Assembly (NCBI GenBank): GCA_947561395.2
Contig: OX387187.1
Coordinates: 38,607,829-38,671,828, forward strand
Direction: 5' to 3'
Origin: Buxus sempervirens
Taxonomy: Eukaryota > Streptophyta > Magnoliopsida > Buxales > Buxaceae
DNA: 64,000 nucleotides
The notes beneath the pieces are model-generated. The model saw only the letters and a list, made by a program, of their open reading frames with translations. It did no database searches and was not told the DNA's origin. A program made the translations under genes and the position numbers. Of the stretch, positions 1 to 10,136 are shown piece after piece (the first letter of the stretch is position 1; every line of letters starts with the position of its first letter).

Positions 1-930
1 AAACAGGGAGTTCAAGTCCTTGAGAGAGAGGTAATATGCGTAAATAAGGCTCAGAGATCGAGCCATTTTGCAAATCCCCGAAACAACCAAAACCGTATAC
101 ACAGTGCGGTTTCCACAGAACCGTCACTATATGTGCGGTTTCTAATGCAAATTCACCTCAACCGCACATATAGAGCGGTTCCAATTCAATTACGCTCGCC
201 ATGATTGCTGTCGACGTGGCTTAACGGCTGAAGCTTCCGGAAGCCACGTGGCAGCTTACGCGAGAAGCATGAATATCAACCGTACTGTGTGTGCGGTCGC
301 AACCGCATACACAGGGCGGTTGAGACCAAAATAACAAAAACCGCACATATACTGCGGTCAGCACATTCTTGGTTGGTTTTGAGCCTTAATTGCACATGCC
401 AGGCTTATTTACATGTAATATCGTTTAAGTAAATGTCCTCGTATTTTTTAATCTCCATTTACTTAAGATATTACATGTAAATAAGCAAACACCCCCCATT
501 TGAATGCATTAAAAATATTTCCAGACCCAAATTCCAAGTGAATAAAAAGTCAACTTTCTAGTTCCAGGCTAAATTCCGGTTTTCCAAGTTCGGTAAAAAG
601 ATTTAACATGTTGATACAAAGGTATTTATCAAGATTAAAAATCTCAAAAAATTCATTTATGCAATAACATTGCTAAAAACCTGATTACCGGGAAAAATTA
701 TCTTCAAATCTTGCTTTAAAAAAGATTTCATTTTCTGGGGTCAAAAGTCAACAAAATTCAACCCGAAAAAGTTTGACTTTATATAAAATATTGAATTTGG
801 GCCTTTTCCTTTGCGGATTTGGATTCAAATGGGTTAAGGATCTCAAACCCAACGCTAAGAATTGAAAATTCCAATAAAATATCTCTCCTTCAAGATTTAT
901 AAAAAATCGTGCAATTTTGGGGTGTTTACA
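1..930 (-). mobile_element. Partial LTR (LTR 0) of the TGTAGACACCCC family, minus strand
   Basis: The segment is an inverted copy of the first ~930 bp of solo LTR A (7252 onward). Read on the minus strand it starts TGTAAACACCCCAAAATTGC at 930, matching the start of the other family members. The rest of the LTR (TATA box, leader, 3' end) lies to the left of the window. The five bases after it (931-935, ACGTT) should be one half of a target-site duplication, but the other half is not visible. Whether it is a solo LTR or the 5' LTR of a full element cannot be decided here. It is closest to LTR A, sharing the same palindrome type and G-box cassette. Confidence 0.85.
90..360 (-). promoter_or_regulatory. 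U3 palindrome array and G-box of LTR 0
   Basis: About six short imperfect palindromes of the form AACCGCACATAT-GCGGTT occur at roughly 92, 130, 159, 279, 299 and 340. Between them sits a conserved cassette with the perfect palindrome GCCACGTGGC (243-252), which contains a G-box/ABRE core (CACGTG, ACGTGGC). The array lies in the upstream (U3) half of the LTR, as in the related LTRs. A role as an array of transcription-factor sites is inferred. Confidence 0.5.
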
Positions 931-1262
931 ACGTTGACATGCTGCGGCAACAATTTCCTTCTAAGGACCTTGAGGACAAGGTTCCGCTTCATGGGGGAAG
1001 TATTGATAAGACACGTAGATCAAGGAGGACATCAAAGCCAAACCCGAAGTATCATCAAGGATAAGGAGGAGATCGTGATCACTCAAAGCAGTTGCAGTTG
1101 GGTTAGGATTATCATTAGTCATTAGCTTATCTTATGCTTTATTCTAGGAGTTGGGATTAGCATATCAGTAGTTGTAGTTGGGTTAGGATTAGTCATTAGC
1201 TTATCTTAAGCATTATTATAGGAGTTGGGATTATCATTAGTTATTAGGATTACTGGTATAGT
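931..1262. repeat. Unrecognised segment with ~80-bp tandem repeat
   Basis: The stretch next to LTR 0 contains about two copies of an ~80 bp unit starting AGTTGGGTTAGGATTA (near 1096 and 1176), followed by a partial third copy. The preceding 100 bp can be translated, but I do not recognise a domain. It may be the edge of another retroelement into which LTR 0 inserted. Confidence 0.5.
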
Positions 1263-1422
1263 CGAACAGTTGTGGCCTATTTATATGCCACGAATAAGAA
1301 TAAGGAGGAAGCTATTTTTTATTCAGATACTTGTGGTTTATCCTCACCCAAAGAGGAATTGTTACTGTTTTCCATTGATAACAAGCTTTTGATTGGGACC
1401 TATCACTCACGTTCACATCTAT

Positions 1423-1855
1423 ATGGCCTCCAAGCAAAGACTTCAAGTCTTCAACTCAAGAAAGCTAAACCCAGTAACTTCAATTATTTCCAGTAAGCCG
1501 ACGAGTTTAAAAAATCAAACCCAATCCCCTAATTGGATTGACTTGAGACTCGTCAACTAAAGTTACCGCGAAATGGTTAATCCTATATATGCAATCGAAT
1601 CTATCACTATGTATTTCACGCATATGATCGAGACTTTTGTGCCTGTACGTATCTTTCACGAGGTGGAAATCAAATCTCTGTCCCTACTTGAGGAGACGAC
1701 AGGAGTTAGTGGTGTTAAATCCGAAAACCTTTGTGTCAGAGGGTCATCTTCAATTCCTACTCTTCCATATTATAGTGCTTACTCTGTTTATCTTTGGATA
1801 TCCCACACCATTATTGAATGAGTTCAAAGCACCAATTCCCTACCATGTGTGTGAG
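1423..1855 (-). repeat. Third copy of the ankyrin-gene 5' flank (promoter-only remnant)
   Basis: This block matches the 5' flanking DNA of ankyrin copy A (about 6840-7240) and copy B (about 39385-39785), including the text around CTTTCACGAGGTGGAAATCA and TTATTGAATGAGTTCAAAGC. No ankyrin coding sequence lies to its left, where it should be on the minus strand. That place is taken by unrelated sequence and LTR 0. It is best read as the surviving promoter side of an earlier tandem copy whose gene body was lost or lies outside the window. Confidence 0.7.
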
Positions 1856-1927
1856 ACCCTTACGAAACTTGAGCAGCGACTTTTGACTGCACAGTACATA
1901 CAGTTCATGCTTGCCGTGGGATTCTTG

Positions 1928-2070
1928 TCTGCCCACGAGACCTTGCGCTAAAAATTTTGCCTCAATTTTAAATTTTCAATCACCTTTGGAACCTTCTATT
2001 TGTGGAGGAGAGAAAGGAAACTGAGATTTTGCCCACGAGACACGAGACCTTGCGCTAAATTTTCTTTTCT
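1928..2070. repeat. Short direct repeat (~100-bp spacing)
   Basis: GAGACCTTGCGCTAAA occurs twice, near 1938 and 2043, each followed by a T-rich run. This is a small local duplication with no coding evidence. Confidence 0.5.
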
Positions 2071-2164
2071 CTCATTTGGTTTGAACAAAGAAAACTGGGA
2101 TTTTCTCTTCCTCTTTCTCTTCAATGTAAAAAAATTTCTTTTCCAAAAAGGTTGAGATTTTGAA

Positions 2165-2640
2165 AAAAAAAGAAATTTTACCATCACTTACCACTACTCA
2201 CAACATCCACATGCCCCACAACCGACACCACCGACCCCCCCCCACAGACACACGTACTAATGCTACCATTACTAGAACCCATCACTACCACCATTCACTG
2301 CTCCACCACTACCACTCCTACCATCACCCATGCTGTCCCACCATTAGTACTGCACCCCCACCACCACCCCTACTTCCTCAAAACCATCACCACCCCACGA
2401 CGTCACCATTTCTACCACCCCACCATGGCCCACAACCATCTTGCCACCATCTACTACCGCCACCCCCCTCACTACCACCACCTCTACCGGCCTACCACAT
2501 TCGCCACCACCATCATCATCATCATCGCTGCCACCGTTGTCAACCCATCAACCCTACCAACACCCATCCACTTGCACTCATCTGCAACAACCATCATCAT
2601 CTTATTAAAATATAATTTTTCTTTTCTTCCCATTTCTCAT
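2165..2640. repeat. C/CA/CAT-rich low-complexity tract
   Basis: Nearly 450 bp are built from CCACCA, CACCAT and CATCAT runs on the plus strand. They translate into His/Pro/Thr-rich open frames in two overlapping frames at once, which is typical of simple-sequence DNA rather than of a gene. A poly-T tract follows at about 2700-2720. Confidence 0.8.
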
Positions 2641-2934
2641 CTCATCTAAACACCGAAAGAGAAAAGAAAATTATTATTTTTCTTTTCTTCTATCTTCTCT
2701 TTTTTTTTTTTTTTTTTCTTTTTAGTTTTATTTTCTTTCCTTCCCAAATTCAGGGTTCCAAACACAACCTTAGGTTTTGGGGGAGAAATATTAGTTCCTT
2801 TACTAGTTGCTAGTAGTTCAATCATGAATACCCTTTTTGCATATATTTTAAAGGCAAATGCTACACAAAGACGTCGAGAAGTCAATCTCCCTTCAAAAAC
2901 CACTAATAGCTGCTGATCGATCATTCTTCCTTCA

Positions 2935-3390
2935 ATGACCCATTCTTATTGAGTTTATACCATCGATGATGCCATGTATATGTCACCTCTTCTGAATGCA
3001 ATCCTTCATCACCTTAATTCAATGTGGCTGAATTAGCTTTACTTTTTGTAATAGATAGTATAAGATTTTATCACATGCACTATTGATCATTCTAGTTTTT
3101 TTTTTTAATATTTCTTATGTATTAAATAAGGTAAAATTTTATTCATTTGGGTATATGACACTTTAACATCTCAGATAAGGTTTGTTTATAGTACATGCGT
3201 AAAGTAATAGGGGCCCTTCAAATGAGCTTTCACGTAGGGGGTCCCAAAAAACAAAGGGGAAAATGACCTAGCTTCTTGTTGTATGTCCACTTCAACTTCT
3301 GGTCGATATAGATGTATATTTTTGTTTTTTTCTCCTTTGTCTTCGTTAAGTCATTCTCTAATCTTTATTTCATTGATCTTTTATACTATG
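2935..3390. repeat. Start block of the tandem ankyrin unit (copy 1 of 3)
   Basis: The sequence from ATTGAGTTTATACCATCG through the GTAATAGGGGCCCTTCAAAT stretch recurs at 40735-41160, and its first ~100 bp also recurs at 11086-11190. The same block lies immediately after the CACTA remnant in both later positions. This shows that the array was made of repeated ~8 kb units before transposons filled it. No gene is seen in it. Confidence 0.7.
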
Positions 3391-4449
3391 GTTTGTGGGC
3401 CCCAAAAAAAAAAAAAAAAAAAAAAAATGGAGCAGCCTAACGACAAACCATGCATGAATTTTGTCGTAGGGTGCTTATGGGGTTTTTGGCTGTAGATATG
3501 GATCGTCTCCACCACTGTCTCCACCACATTCCAATTAAGTTGAAGAACTACAAAGCGGCTGTAGGATCGCTTGTTGGTTTAATTAAAAAAAATTCAATTT
3601 TTTTGCTTTTGTGAAGCGAAATGGAGAAACACACTTCATAATAAAAGGGATAAATTCTAAATGAAAAATATATCTATATCAAAATTTTTGCAATTAATAA
3701 AGCAACCACTAAACATATAATACGTTTCTATGGTGCGCACAAGGTTTCACGTGTTTATGTATGAAAAAGCAATAATATATTAGTATATTTTCTATGATAT
3801 ATATAAATAGGTTGGGTATTTCTCTCTCTTTCATTTTTATAGTATCTAAGGTATCACAAGTTTAAATTAAATTATATATTTTAAATTATCACGTAGAATG
3901 TCAAAGGTTACAATGAGACAATTATTTCAGACATACACCCACTATTAATTTCCAGGCTTTCTAAATATTTTAAATTAGATAGATTAATGAAATTATAAAT
4001 ATTGGTTTAAAACTAAAAATAAATCTTCAGTTGATTAAATCTCCTCTTACTTAATTTAGTATACATAAGAAACATAGATCCCATCTATCTACATCCGAAT
4101 AAGAACTATATAAATAAGAAATTTTCTTGTGCTAGTTTTTTCTCTCTTGAACGTGGGAGGCTTGGATAGATTGGACTTGCGGCTAGATGTATATATGCAG
4201 AAATTCTTCATATCTCAATTTTAATTAATATTATTGCTTATCCTACTAGAACAATGAAGTACATAGAGTGGAAAACCAAAACTTATACATGGTTTGTTGA
4301 TATAAGTTCTCAGCAAATAACGGTACAAGCTACGAAGTCTATTTATTGTCAGGGAGTAAATACACATGAAAAAAAGAAAAAGAATAAGAAAGAGCAAAGA
4401 TAACACCTGCCACACCTTAAATATTCTATACCATATATTTATATTATGC

Positions 4450-6137
4450 TTACGCAGACTCGCTTGCATTTGTATTTCCTCTATTATTATCGCCCTCCGT
4501 TGAAGATTTTCCGCACCCTTCAACAATCTTTTTGGGCAAGGAAAGAAACCTTATGGCGATGTATCCACAAGCCAAAATCAAGCCACAGATTCCTACCATA
4601 GCGATGTATAGTGTATATTGTGTGCCTGGATCCTCTGAATTAGCATATTGTGTGCCTGGATACTCTGAATTAGCGTATTGTGTGCCTGGATACTCTGAAT
4701 TAGCGTATTGTGTGCCTGGATCCTCTGAATTAGCGAGCAAAGAGTACAAGAAGGTGAAGAACATTGCACTGAGGGAGACCAAGAGTACCCTTTGCAGTGG
4801 AAATCCCATTGTGAGAATAACCATCATGAAAACAGATGAATAGAACCCCAGCGAGTTGCACAACGTAAACATAAAGCTTAGCATAGGGTTTTCTGTATAG
4901 GAAGAGTCTTCCTGATCTTCCAGATGCACACCCTGATTATTGGAAGAGTGATCGTGATCTTCCAGCTTTTTCAATCCAACCTCGTAAGTGGCTGTGGCAA
5001 TTAGCACAGCAACCACTAGTAGTGCATTGCGGACATCGCCTGGTTTGTCCCTCTCCTCGTGGTAGCGGAAGTACCTGAGTGAGTCCGGCAAAATATTCCA
5101 CGTGATTTGCTTAATATTTCGCGATCCGGCTCTGGAAAGAGCCTCTTGGGTCTGTCTGTTGTGGGATTCTCCTGCTGTTTTCACCACGTCTAGTGCTGTC
5201 AAGTCCTGTGAGTTCTTGGCGTTCACTTCGACCCACTCAACGTATTGCTTGCCTAGCAACATTTTAACAACCTGCACACACAGCTTATGCATATAAATGA
5301 AGAGAAAGCCATTAATGAAAGTTTTACTTTTTGTAGATTTAATTTGTGTAATTAAAGTAGTCTCGAATTATTTGGAGTTTATTAGAAGGAGAGAGAGAGA
5401 GTTTCATGATGAAAATTACGGATTAATCCTAGTTAGTCATGTTAGAATCCCAGATGTAGAAGAAGAAGCAATTGCCAAATCAACAACAGTTCCGAGGGTC
5501 TCAGCTCACACACAAGTCAATAGCAGTTGTAGAATCAACAATAGTGTTGGGAAAATCGACAATACTTCTGGTAATCAGACACATAATTTACATGGTTCGG
5601 CAAAGATGCTTGTGTCCATGGATCAATGACCGGAGCTAGTTTCTTCTCTAAATCTTTGATAATATGGTTGCGAGTATAAAACCCTCTTCTCCTAGTCGAA
5701 GTACTGCAATCTCATCTATACAATCAGAAAACCTATTCGAAAACACAACAATAAATAACCAAAATAGAAAACCTATTCGAAAACACAACAATAAATAACC
5801 AAAATACCCTTCCCGCGGTGTTGGGGCTCAACCTGTATTGACTGAATACAAGGCACATACAAAACAAATAGTTTGAGAGATCTCAGCTCTTGTCAAGTCA
5901 ATAATTGTTTATGAGAGATACTATCTCTTTCTCTGCAAATTTATGAACTTTTCAAACAATTTCTAGTTGTTTCTAACCAATTATATAACTATTAAATAGC
6001 AATCTCGATACAAAAGGGAATACCATTGAAACCACTAATCAATTCTTTGTGTTATTATCAAAGTATTAATAGAGGCATACGCCTGATTTCTATAACCACT
6101 TCCACAACTGAAATGGCTTAAGCACTGTAACCCCATA

Positions 6138-6188
<51 letters not shown>

Positions 6189-6778
6189 GCAAGGCTTACC
6201 TCGTCATGATCTGTGCATGCTACCCCCAGGTGCAAGATGGTGTTACCTTCATCATCTTTGTGCCTAAGAACCTCCTTCCTATTGTGTAACTTCAGCCATT
6301 CCATCAAAAACTTGAATGCTCCGAGTTGATTGCATTTCACAGCAAGATGTAGAGCCGTCTCTCGTTTCACAGTCAAATCTTCAAAGGCCATCGGACAAGC
6401 AGATAGGAACTTCTCTAAAAGATCTGTATTGCCTAAAATGGTCGCTTCATGCAGAGGAGTTCTTCCCTCACGTCCCTTCAACCGCACCAGTACGTTATCC
6501 ATCTCTACAAGGCCCTTAACAATCAGCTCATGACCCCCTCCCAAAGCAAGATGCACAGGTCTATAACCATCTTGGTTCAGCTTTCTTGCAAATGAAGGTT
6601 TCAGATTCACAACCTCCATAGCAAAAGCGGTATTTCCTTTCCTTGCAGCTATGTGTAGAGGGGTATCAATAAACGGGACTCGATCGATATTGTCAAGGAC
6701 AAACGAATCTTGCACTATTAATTCGTACAAGCCATTGATATCTCCTGCTTCTGCGACTTGCTTCAACCTTTGATCCAT
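4450..6778 (-). CDS. Ankyrin-repeat protein with C-terminal PGG membrane domain (BDA1/ACD6-like), copy A
   Basis: This is a two-exon gene. Exon 1 is 6778-6200 (193 codons) and ends at a GTAAGCC donor. Exon 2 is 5271-4450, after a TGTGTGCAG acceptor. The junction is in phase 0 and gives about 466 aa. Exon 1 starts MDQRLKQVAEAGDINGLYEL and carries four to five ankyrin repeats (TPLHIAARKGN, YRPVHLALGGGHE, RTPLHEATILGN, ETALHLAVKCNQ, NTILHLGV). Exon 2 completes the last repeat, then has the PGG-type segment (VRNALLVVAVLIATATYEVG) and further hydrophobic helices, including the FMMVILTMGFPLQ signature. Relatives (BDA1, ACD6, ITN1) are membrane proteins linked to plant immunity and cell-death or stress control. 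That role is known for the family and only inferred here. One odd feature is a fourfold 10-residue repeat in a loop between the last helices. No inactivating change is seen. Confidence 0.88.
4616..4735 (-). repeat. Coding minisatellite, 4 x 30 bp
   Basis: Four 30-bp units encode ANSEDPGTQY-type decapeptides (D/Y variation at one position) within exon 2 of ankyrin copy A. The paralogue at 36661-39318 has a single degenerate unit (NSGDQGTKY). The array keeps frame and lies between two predicted membrane helices. Confidence 0.93.
5297..6034 (-). other. Intron of ankyrin copy A, no other gene
   Basis: This is the body of the intron between the two exons of copy A. It includes a near-duplicate 40-bp run around 5725-5800 (AACCTATTCGAAAACACAAC twice) that also occurs in copy B. 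Around 5430 it keeps the uninterrupted sequence TAGTTAGTCATGTTAGAATC, which is the empty site of the hAT MITE present in copy B. Open frames here have no recognisable content. Confidence 0.7.
6141..6182. repeat. (TA)n microsatellite in intron of ankyrin copy A
   Basis: This is an uninterrupted TA run just inside the intron, about 20 bp past the exon 1 donor. Copy B has only a few TA units at the same place (38714-38722), so the tract expanded after duplication. Confidence 0.95.
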
Positions 6779-7826
6779 TTGGAGAGTGTAGGCCGGAGAG
6801 TGTTTATGGCTAACTTCGGAGACTTGAAGCTAGCTCACATGCACAATTATATGGCCTCCAACTAAAGACTTCAAGTCTTCGACTTAAGAAATAAAGCTAA
6901 ACCCAACTTCAATTATGTCCAATAAGCCGACGAGTTTTTAACCTAACCCCTAATCGGATTGACTGGGAGTCATCAACTAAAGTTGCATCTCCTTTCGTAG
7001 ATGCAACTTTAAATTATGTGCGCGTACGTATCTTTCACGAGGTGGAAATCAAATCTATTTCCGGAGACGACAGGATTTAGTGGTGTTAAATCCAAAAACT
7101 TTTGTGTCGGAGAGTCATCTTCAATTCACTACTATTCCATATTATATATATTGCTTACCCTGTTTTATCTTTGGATATCTCATAGCATTATTGAATGAGT
7201 TGAAAGCACTAATTCCCTAGCCATGTGTGTGACTTTCACTTGGTGAAACCCTGTAGACACCCCAAAATTGCACGATTTTTGATAAGTCTTGAAGGAGAGA
7301 AATATTTTATTGGAATTTTCAATTCTTAGCATTGGGTTTGAGATCCTTAACCTATTTGAATCCAAAGCCGCAAAGGAAAAGGCTCGAATTCAATCTTTTA
7401 TGCAAAGTCAAACTTTTTCGGGTTGAATTTTGTTGACTTTTGACCCCAGAAAATGAAATATTTTTTAAAGCAAGATTTGAAGATAATTTTTCCCGGTAAT
7501 TAGGTTTTTAGCAATGTTATTGCATAAATGAATTTTTTGAGATTTTTAATCTTGATAAATACCTTTGTATCAACATGTTGAATCTTTTTACCGGACCTGA
7601 AAAATCGGAATTTAGCCTGGAACTGGAAAGTTGACTTTTTATTCACTTGGAATTTGGGTCTGGAAATATTTTTAATGGATTCAAATGGGGGGGTGTTCGC
7701 TTATTTACATGTAATATCTTAAGTAAATGGAGATTAAAAAATACGAGGACATTTACTTAAACGATATTACATGTAAATAAGCCTGGCATGTGCAGCTAAG
7801 GCTCAAAACCAACAAAAAATGTGCTG

Positions 7827-8092
7827 ACCGTAGTATATGTGCGGTTTTGGTTAATTTGGTCTGAACCGCCTTGTATGTACAGTTGCAACCGCACACACAG
7901 CACGGTTGATGTTCATGCTTCTCGCATGAGCTGCCACGTGGCTTCCGGAAGCTTCGGTCGTTGAGCCACGTCGACAGCAATCATGGCGAGCGTAACTGAA
8001 TTGGAACCGCTCTGTATGTGCGGTTTAGATGAGTTTGCATGGAAACCGTATTAAAGTGACGGTTCTGTGGAAACCACACTGTGTGTGCGGTT
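7827..8092 (+). promoter_or_regulatory. U3 palindrome array and G-box of LTR A
   Basis: Short inverted repeats of the type ACCGYA-N-TGTGCGGT recur about six times (near 7829, 7864, 7886, 8005, 8043, 8070), with GCCACGTGGC at 7933-7942 between the two halves of the array. The layout is the same as in LTR 0, read in the opposite orientation. A function in transcription is inferred from position upstream of the TATA box. Confidence 0.5.
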
Positions 8093-8292
8093 TTGCTTGT
8101 TTCGTGCATTTGCGAAAAGGCTCGATCTCTGAGCCTTATTTACACATATTACCTCTCTCTCAGGGACTTGAACTCCCTATTTCACCCTCTGAAACTTCTA
8201 GTATTACAACAATTCAAGGCATTTGCTTGAATTGGAATAATCTAGAAGGCTTTTTGGCCTACCCTTGGGACTTTTCTACCCTTGGCTTTGCC

Positions 8293-8560
8293 TATAAATA
8301 GAGGGGTCCTCCTCTTGCAAATGGCTGATAATTTGAAGCTTGGAAGCTCTGCAAGAAGAGGGGAAACTCTGCTGGATTGCTGCCTCAAGTGCTCAAGTCA
8401 TCAAAGGTAAAGCTCCATTTGGTTTTATTGCCTCCTCTTTACATTTCCAACTCCCAACTTCTACCTTTCTGTAGTGTAAGGCCTTGGGTGTTGTTTTGTA
8501 GCCCCAAACCTCTTCCAAAGTACCTGGGAATCCTCTCTAGCCGTAAAACGTGAAGAGAGA
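8293..8560 (+). promoter_or_regulatory. Core promoter and conserved leader of LTR A
   Basis: TATAAATA is at 8293-8300. The intron-like segment 8407-8474 (donor AG|GTAAAG, acceptor CTTTCTGTAG) begins 114 bp downstream. AGCCGTAAAACGTGAA (8539-8554) follows 65 bp after the acceptor, inside a small stem formed by CTCTCT and AGAGAG. The same order and spacing recur in five other LTRs in the window. Confidence 0.65.
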
Positions 8561-10136
8561 GCCTTGGGAAAAGGAAGATGGGATGGATCCTTTAGGATTA
8601 GAACCTACATGTGATGAAGAGCATGTTTAATGGTTATTTTGAACCTATGGTTGCTTTTCTGATTTGATCATGTTTTAGATTTGGAGAAGAGATGTGATCC
8701 ATGCTATCTATAGCAATGGATTTTAAATTTCTCCTAGATATGTGTTTTTACCAATATCACACACTTTTTCACTGTTTTGCATCAAATAGGCTAGATCTTG
8801 GATTCTCCATGCTCAATATGGAAAATCTGAGATCTCTGGCCTTAGAATGAATTTCTAGGACTTCATGAGTTGTTTTTCATGATTTCAAGTTATTTTGGTC
8901 GAATCCACTTGCACACATGCACTGGTTTCACATTTTTACTCAAGGTTTTTCAAAACAGGGCAGTATCTGTACCATGTCTTAGAATGCTCATAACTTCATC
9001 CTCCGGAAGAATTTTTGAGTGATTCCAAAGACATGTGATAGATGAGCATGTCTAGTTTATATCTGGAAAATTTCATCTACTTTTATGGAGCCAATTTTTG
9101 ACACCATCTGTTCAAAGTCAGTAAGTCAGTTCAGCCCAGATTGCTGAACTTGCCGCTTTGATGGTGCACCATTTGCTCAATTTTAATCCGTTTTGAGTGA
9201 TTCCAGTTTCTGAGTTTTCTTTAAGAAGTCTATTTTCATTTCCAACTGGTTTCAGCAGATTGTGATCTGATTTGTGCCTTGGGTGCTCAATTGACTCAGA
9301 GGTGCTCGCTGGCATAGTCCAGAGCTAACCTGTGGTCTTCTAGGCCTGTTCAAGAGAGCAGACAAGCCACATTTGGATAGAGTTTGGTGTGAGGTTTTTT
9401 TCTTTGGAAAGATGGCACCACATACGTCCTCCATACCAATTTTCATGGATTTTTATTGAGCCAAACTCCACGAATAGGATTTTGAAAATGCCTACTTAAC
9501 ACTTTTTCCAAGTTATAACAGCAGATTTCAGATGTGGATATCTCTCTCATTTTGAATCGGATTGAGTTGGTTTTTTACTGTATACTATACTAGATACCAG
9601 TTTTCAAATGGCTTTGGTTTCAATGGATTTGGATTTAAATTGAAGGAGTTATGGTTAATCGAAGCTTTCAAGCTCTTTTAGTCAGATTTTGCCAAATTTG
9701 CCTTGAAATGGTTTTACTTCATTTTTCACCTTGATTTTTATTCACTCATGAAGTTCTAAGAGGTGATATATCCATGGAGAGAGTTCATACTTATTGGACT
9801 ACTCATGTGGAATAATCACTTACATTTTGCTTACTTTTAAGCAACCTTTGTCTATTTTGATTAGCAAATAATCCTTAGCATAAGCAAGCATGCGGCAACC
9901 GTCTTAGACGGATGAGTGGGGGTGCCTAACACCTTCCCCCGCTCATAAATAATTCCCCTTACCTGATCTCTGGATTTTTCCTTGTATTAGAGCTACTTTG
10001 GCTATATTTGACATTTATGATCCCTTTGGTGTCCATTCACACCTTAAGATGGATGGTGGCGACTCTTTACATTTATCGATCCCCGCGTGACGATATCGGA
10101 AGTCATCCTAGATGACATTTCCATGTCTCACAAACC

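Larger units (their letters stand above)
3388..7247. repeat. Segmental duplication, copy A (ankyrin unit)
   Basis: From GGTTTGTGGGCCCCAAAA onward this region aligns, with small indels, to 35097-39785. The match covers 3' flank, exon 2, intron, exon 1 and 5' flank of the ankyrin gene. Differences from copy B are informative: copy A lacks the hAT MITE and the 433-bp MITE, has a 30-bp minisatellite expansion in exon 2, and has a (TA)n expansion in the intron. Confidence 0.85.
7252..10132 (+). mobile_element. Solo LTR A (TGTAGACACCCC family)
   Basis: The 2881-bp LTR starts TGTAGACACCCCAAAATTGC and ends CCATGTCTCACA. It is flanked by an exact 5-bp target-site duplication, AACCC (7247-7251 and 10133-10137). 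No internal region, primer-binding site or coding sequence lies inside, so it is a solo LTR left by LTR-LTR recombination. It carries a TATA box (8293-8300), an intron-like segment (8407-8474), the AGCCGTAAAACGTGAA motif (8539-8554) and a G-rich hairpin (about 9912-9945). It landed between ankyrin unit A and the CACTA remnant: copy B has the uninterrupted junction. The family lacks coding sequence here, so its superfamily cannot be assigned. Confidence 0.93.

Noticed and set aside
2160-2649. His/Pro/Thr-rich open reading frames of 129-151 codons
   Set aside because: They come from CCA/CAT simple-sequence DNA and are open in two overlapping frames; there is no domain, splice or promoter evidence.
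6128-6200. Extension of ankyrin exon 1 into a (Ile-Tyr) run
   Set aside because: The frame continues into the intron TA microsatellite; the GTAAGCC donor and the in-phase acceptor at 5271 give the family-consistent join.
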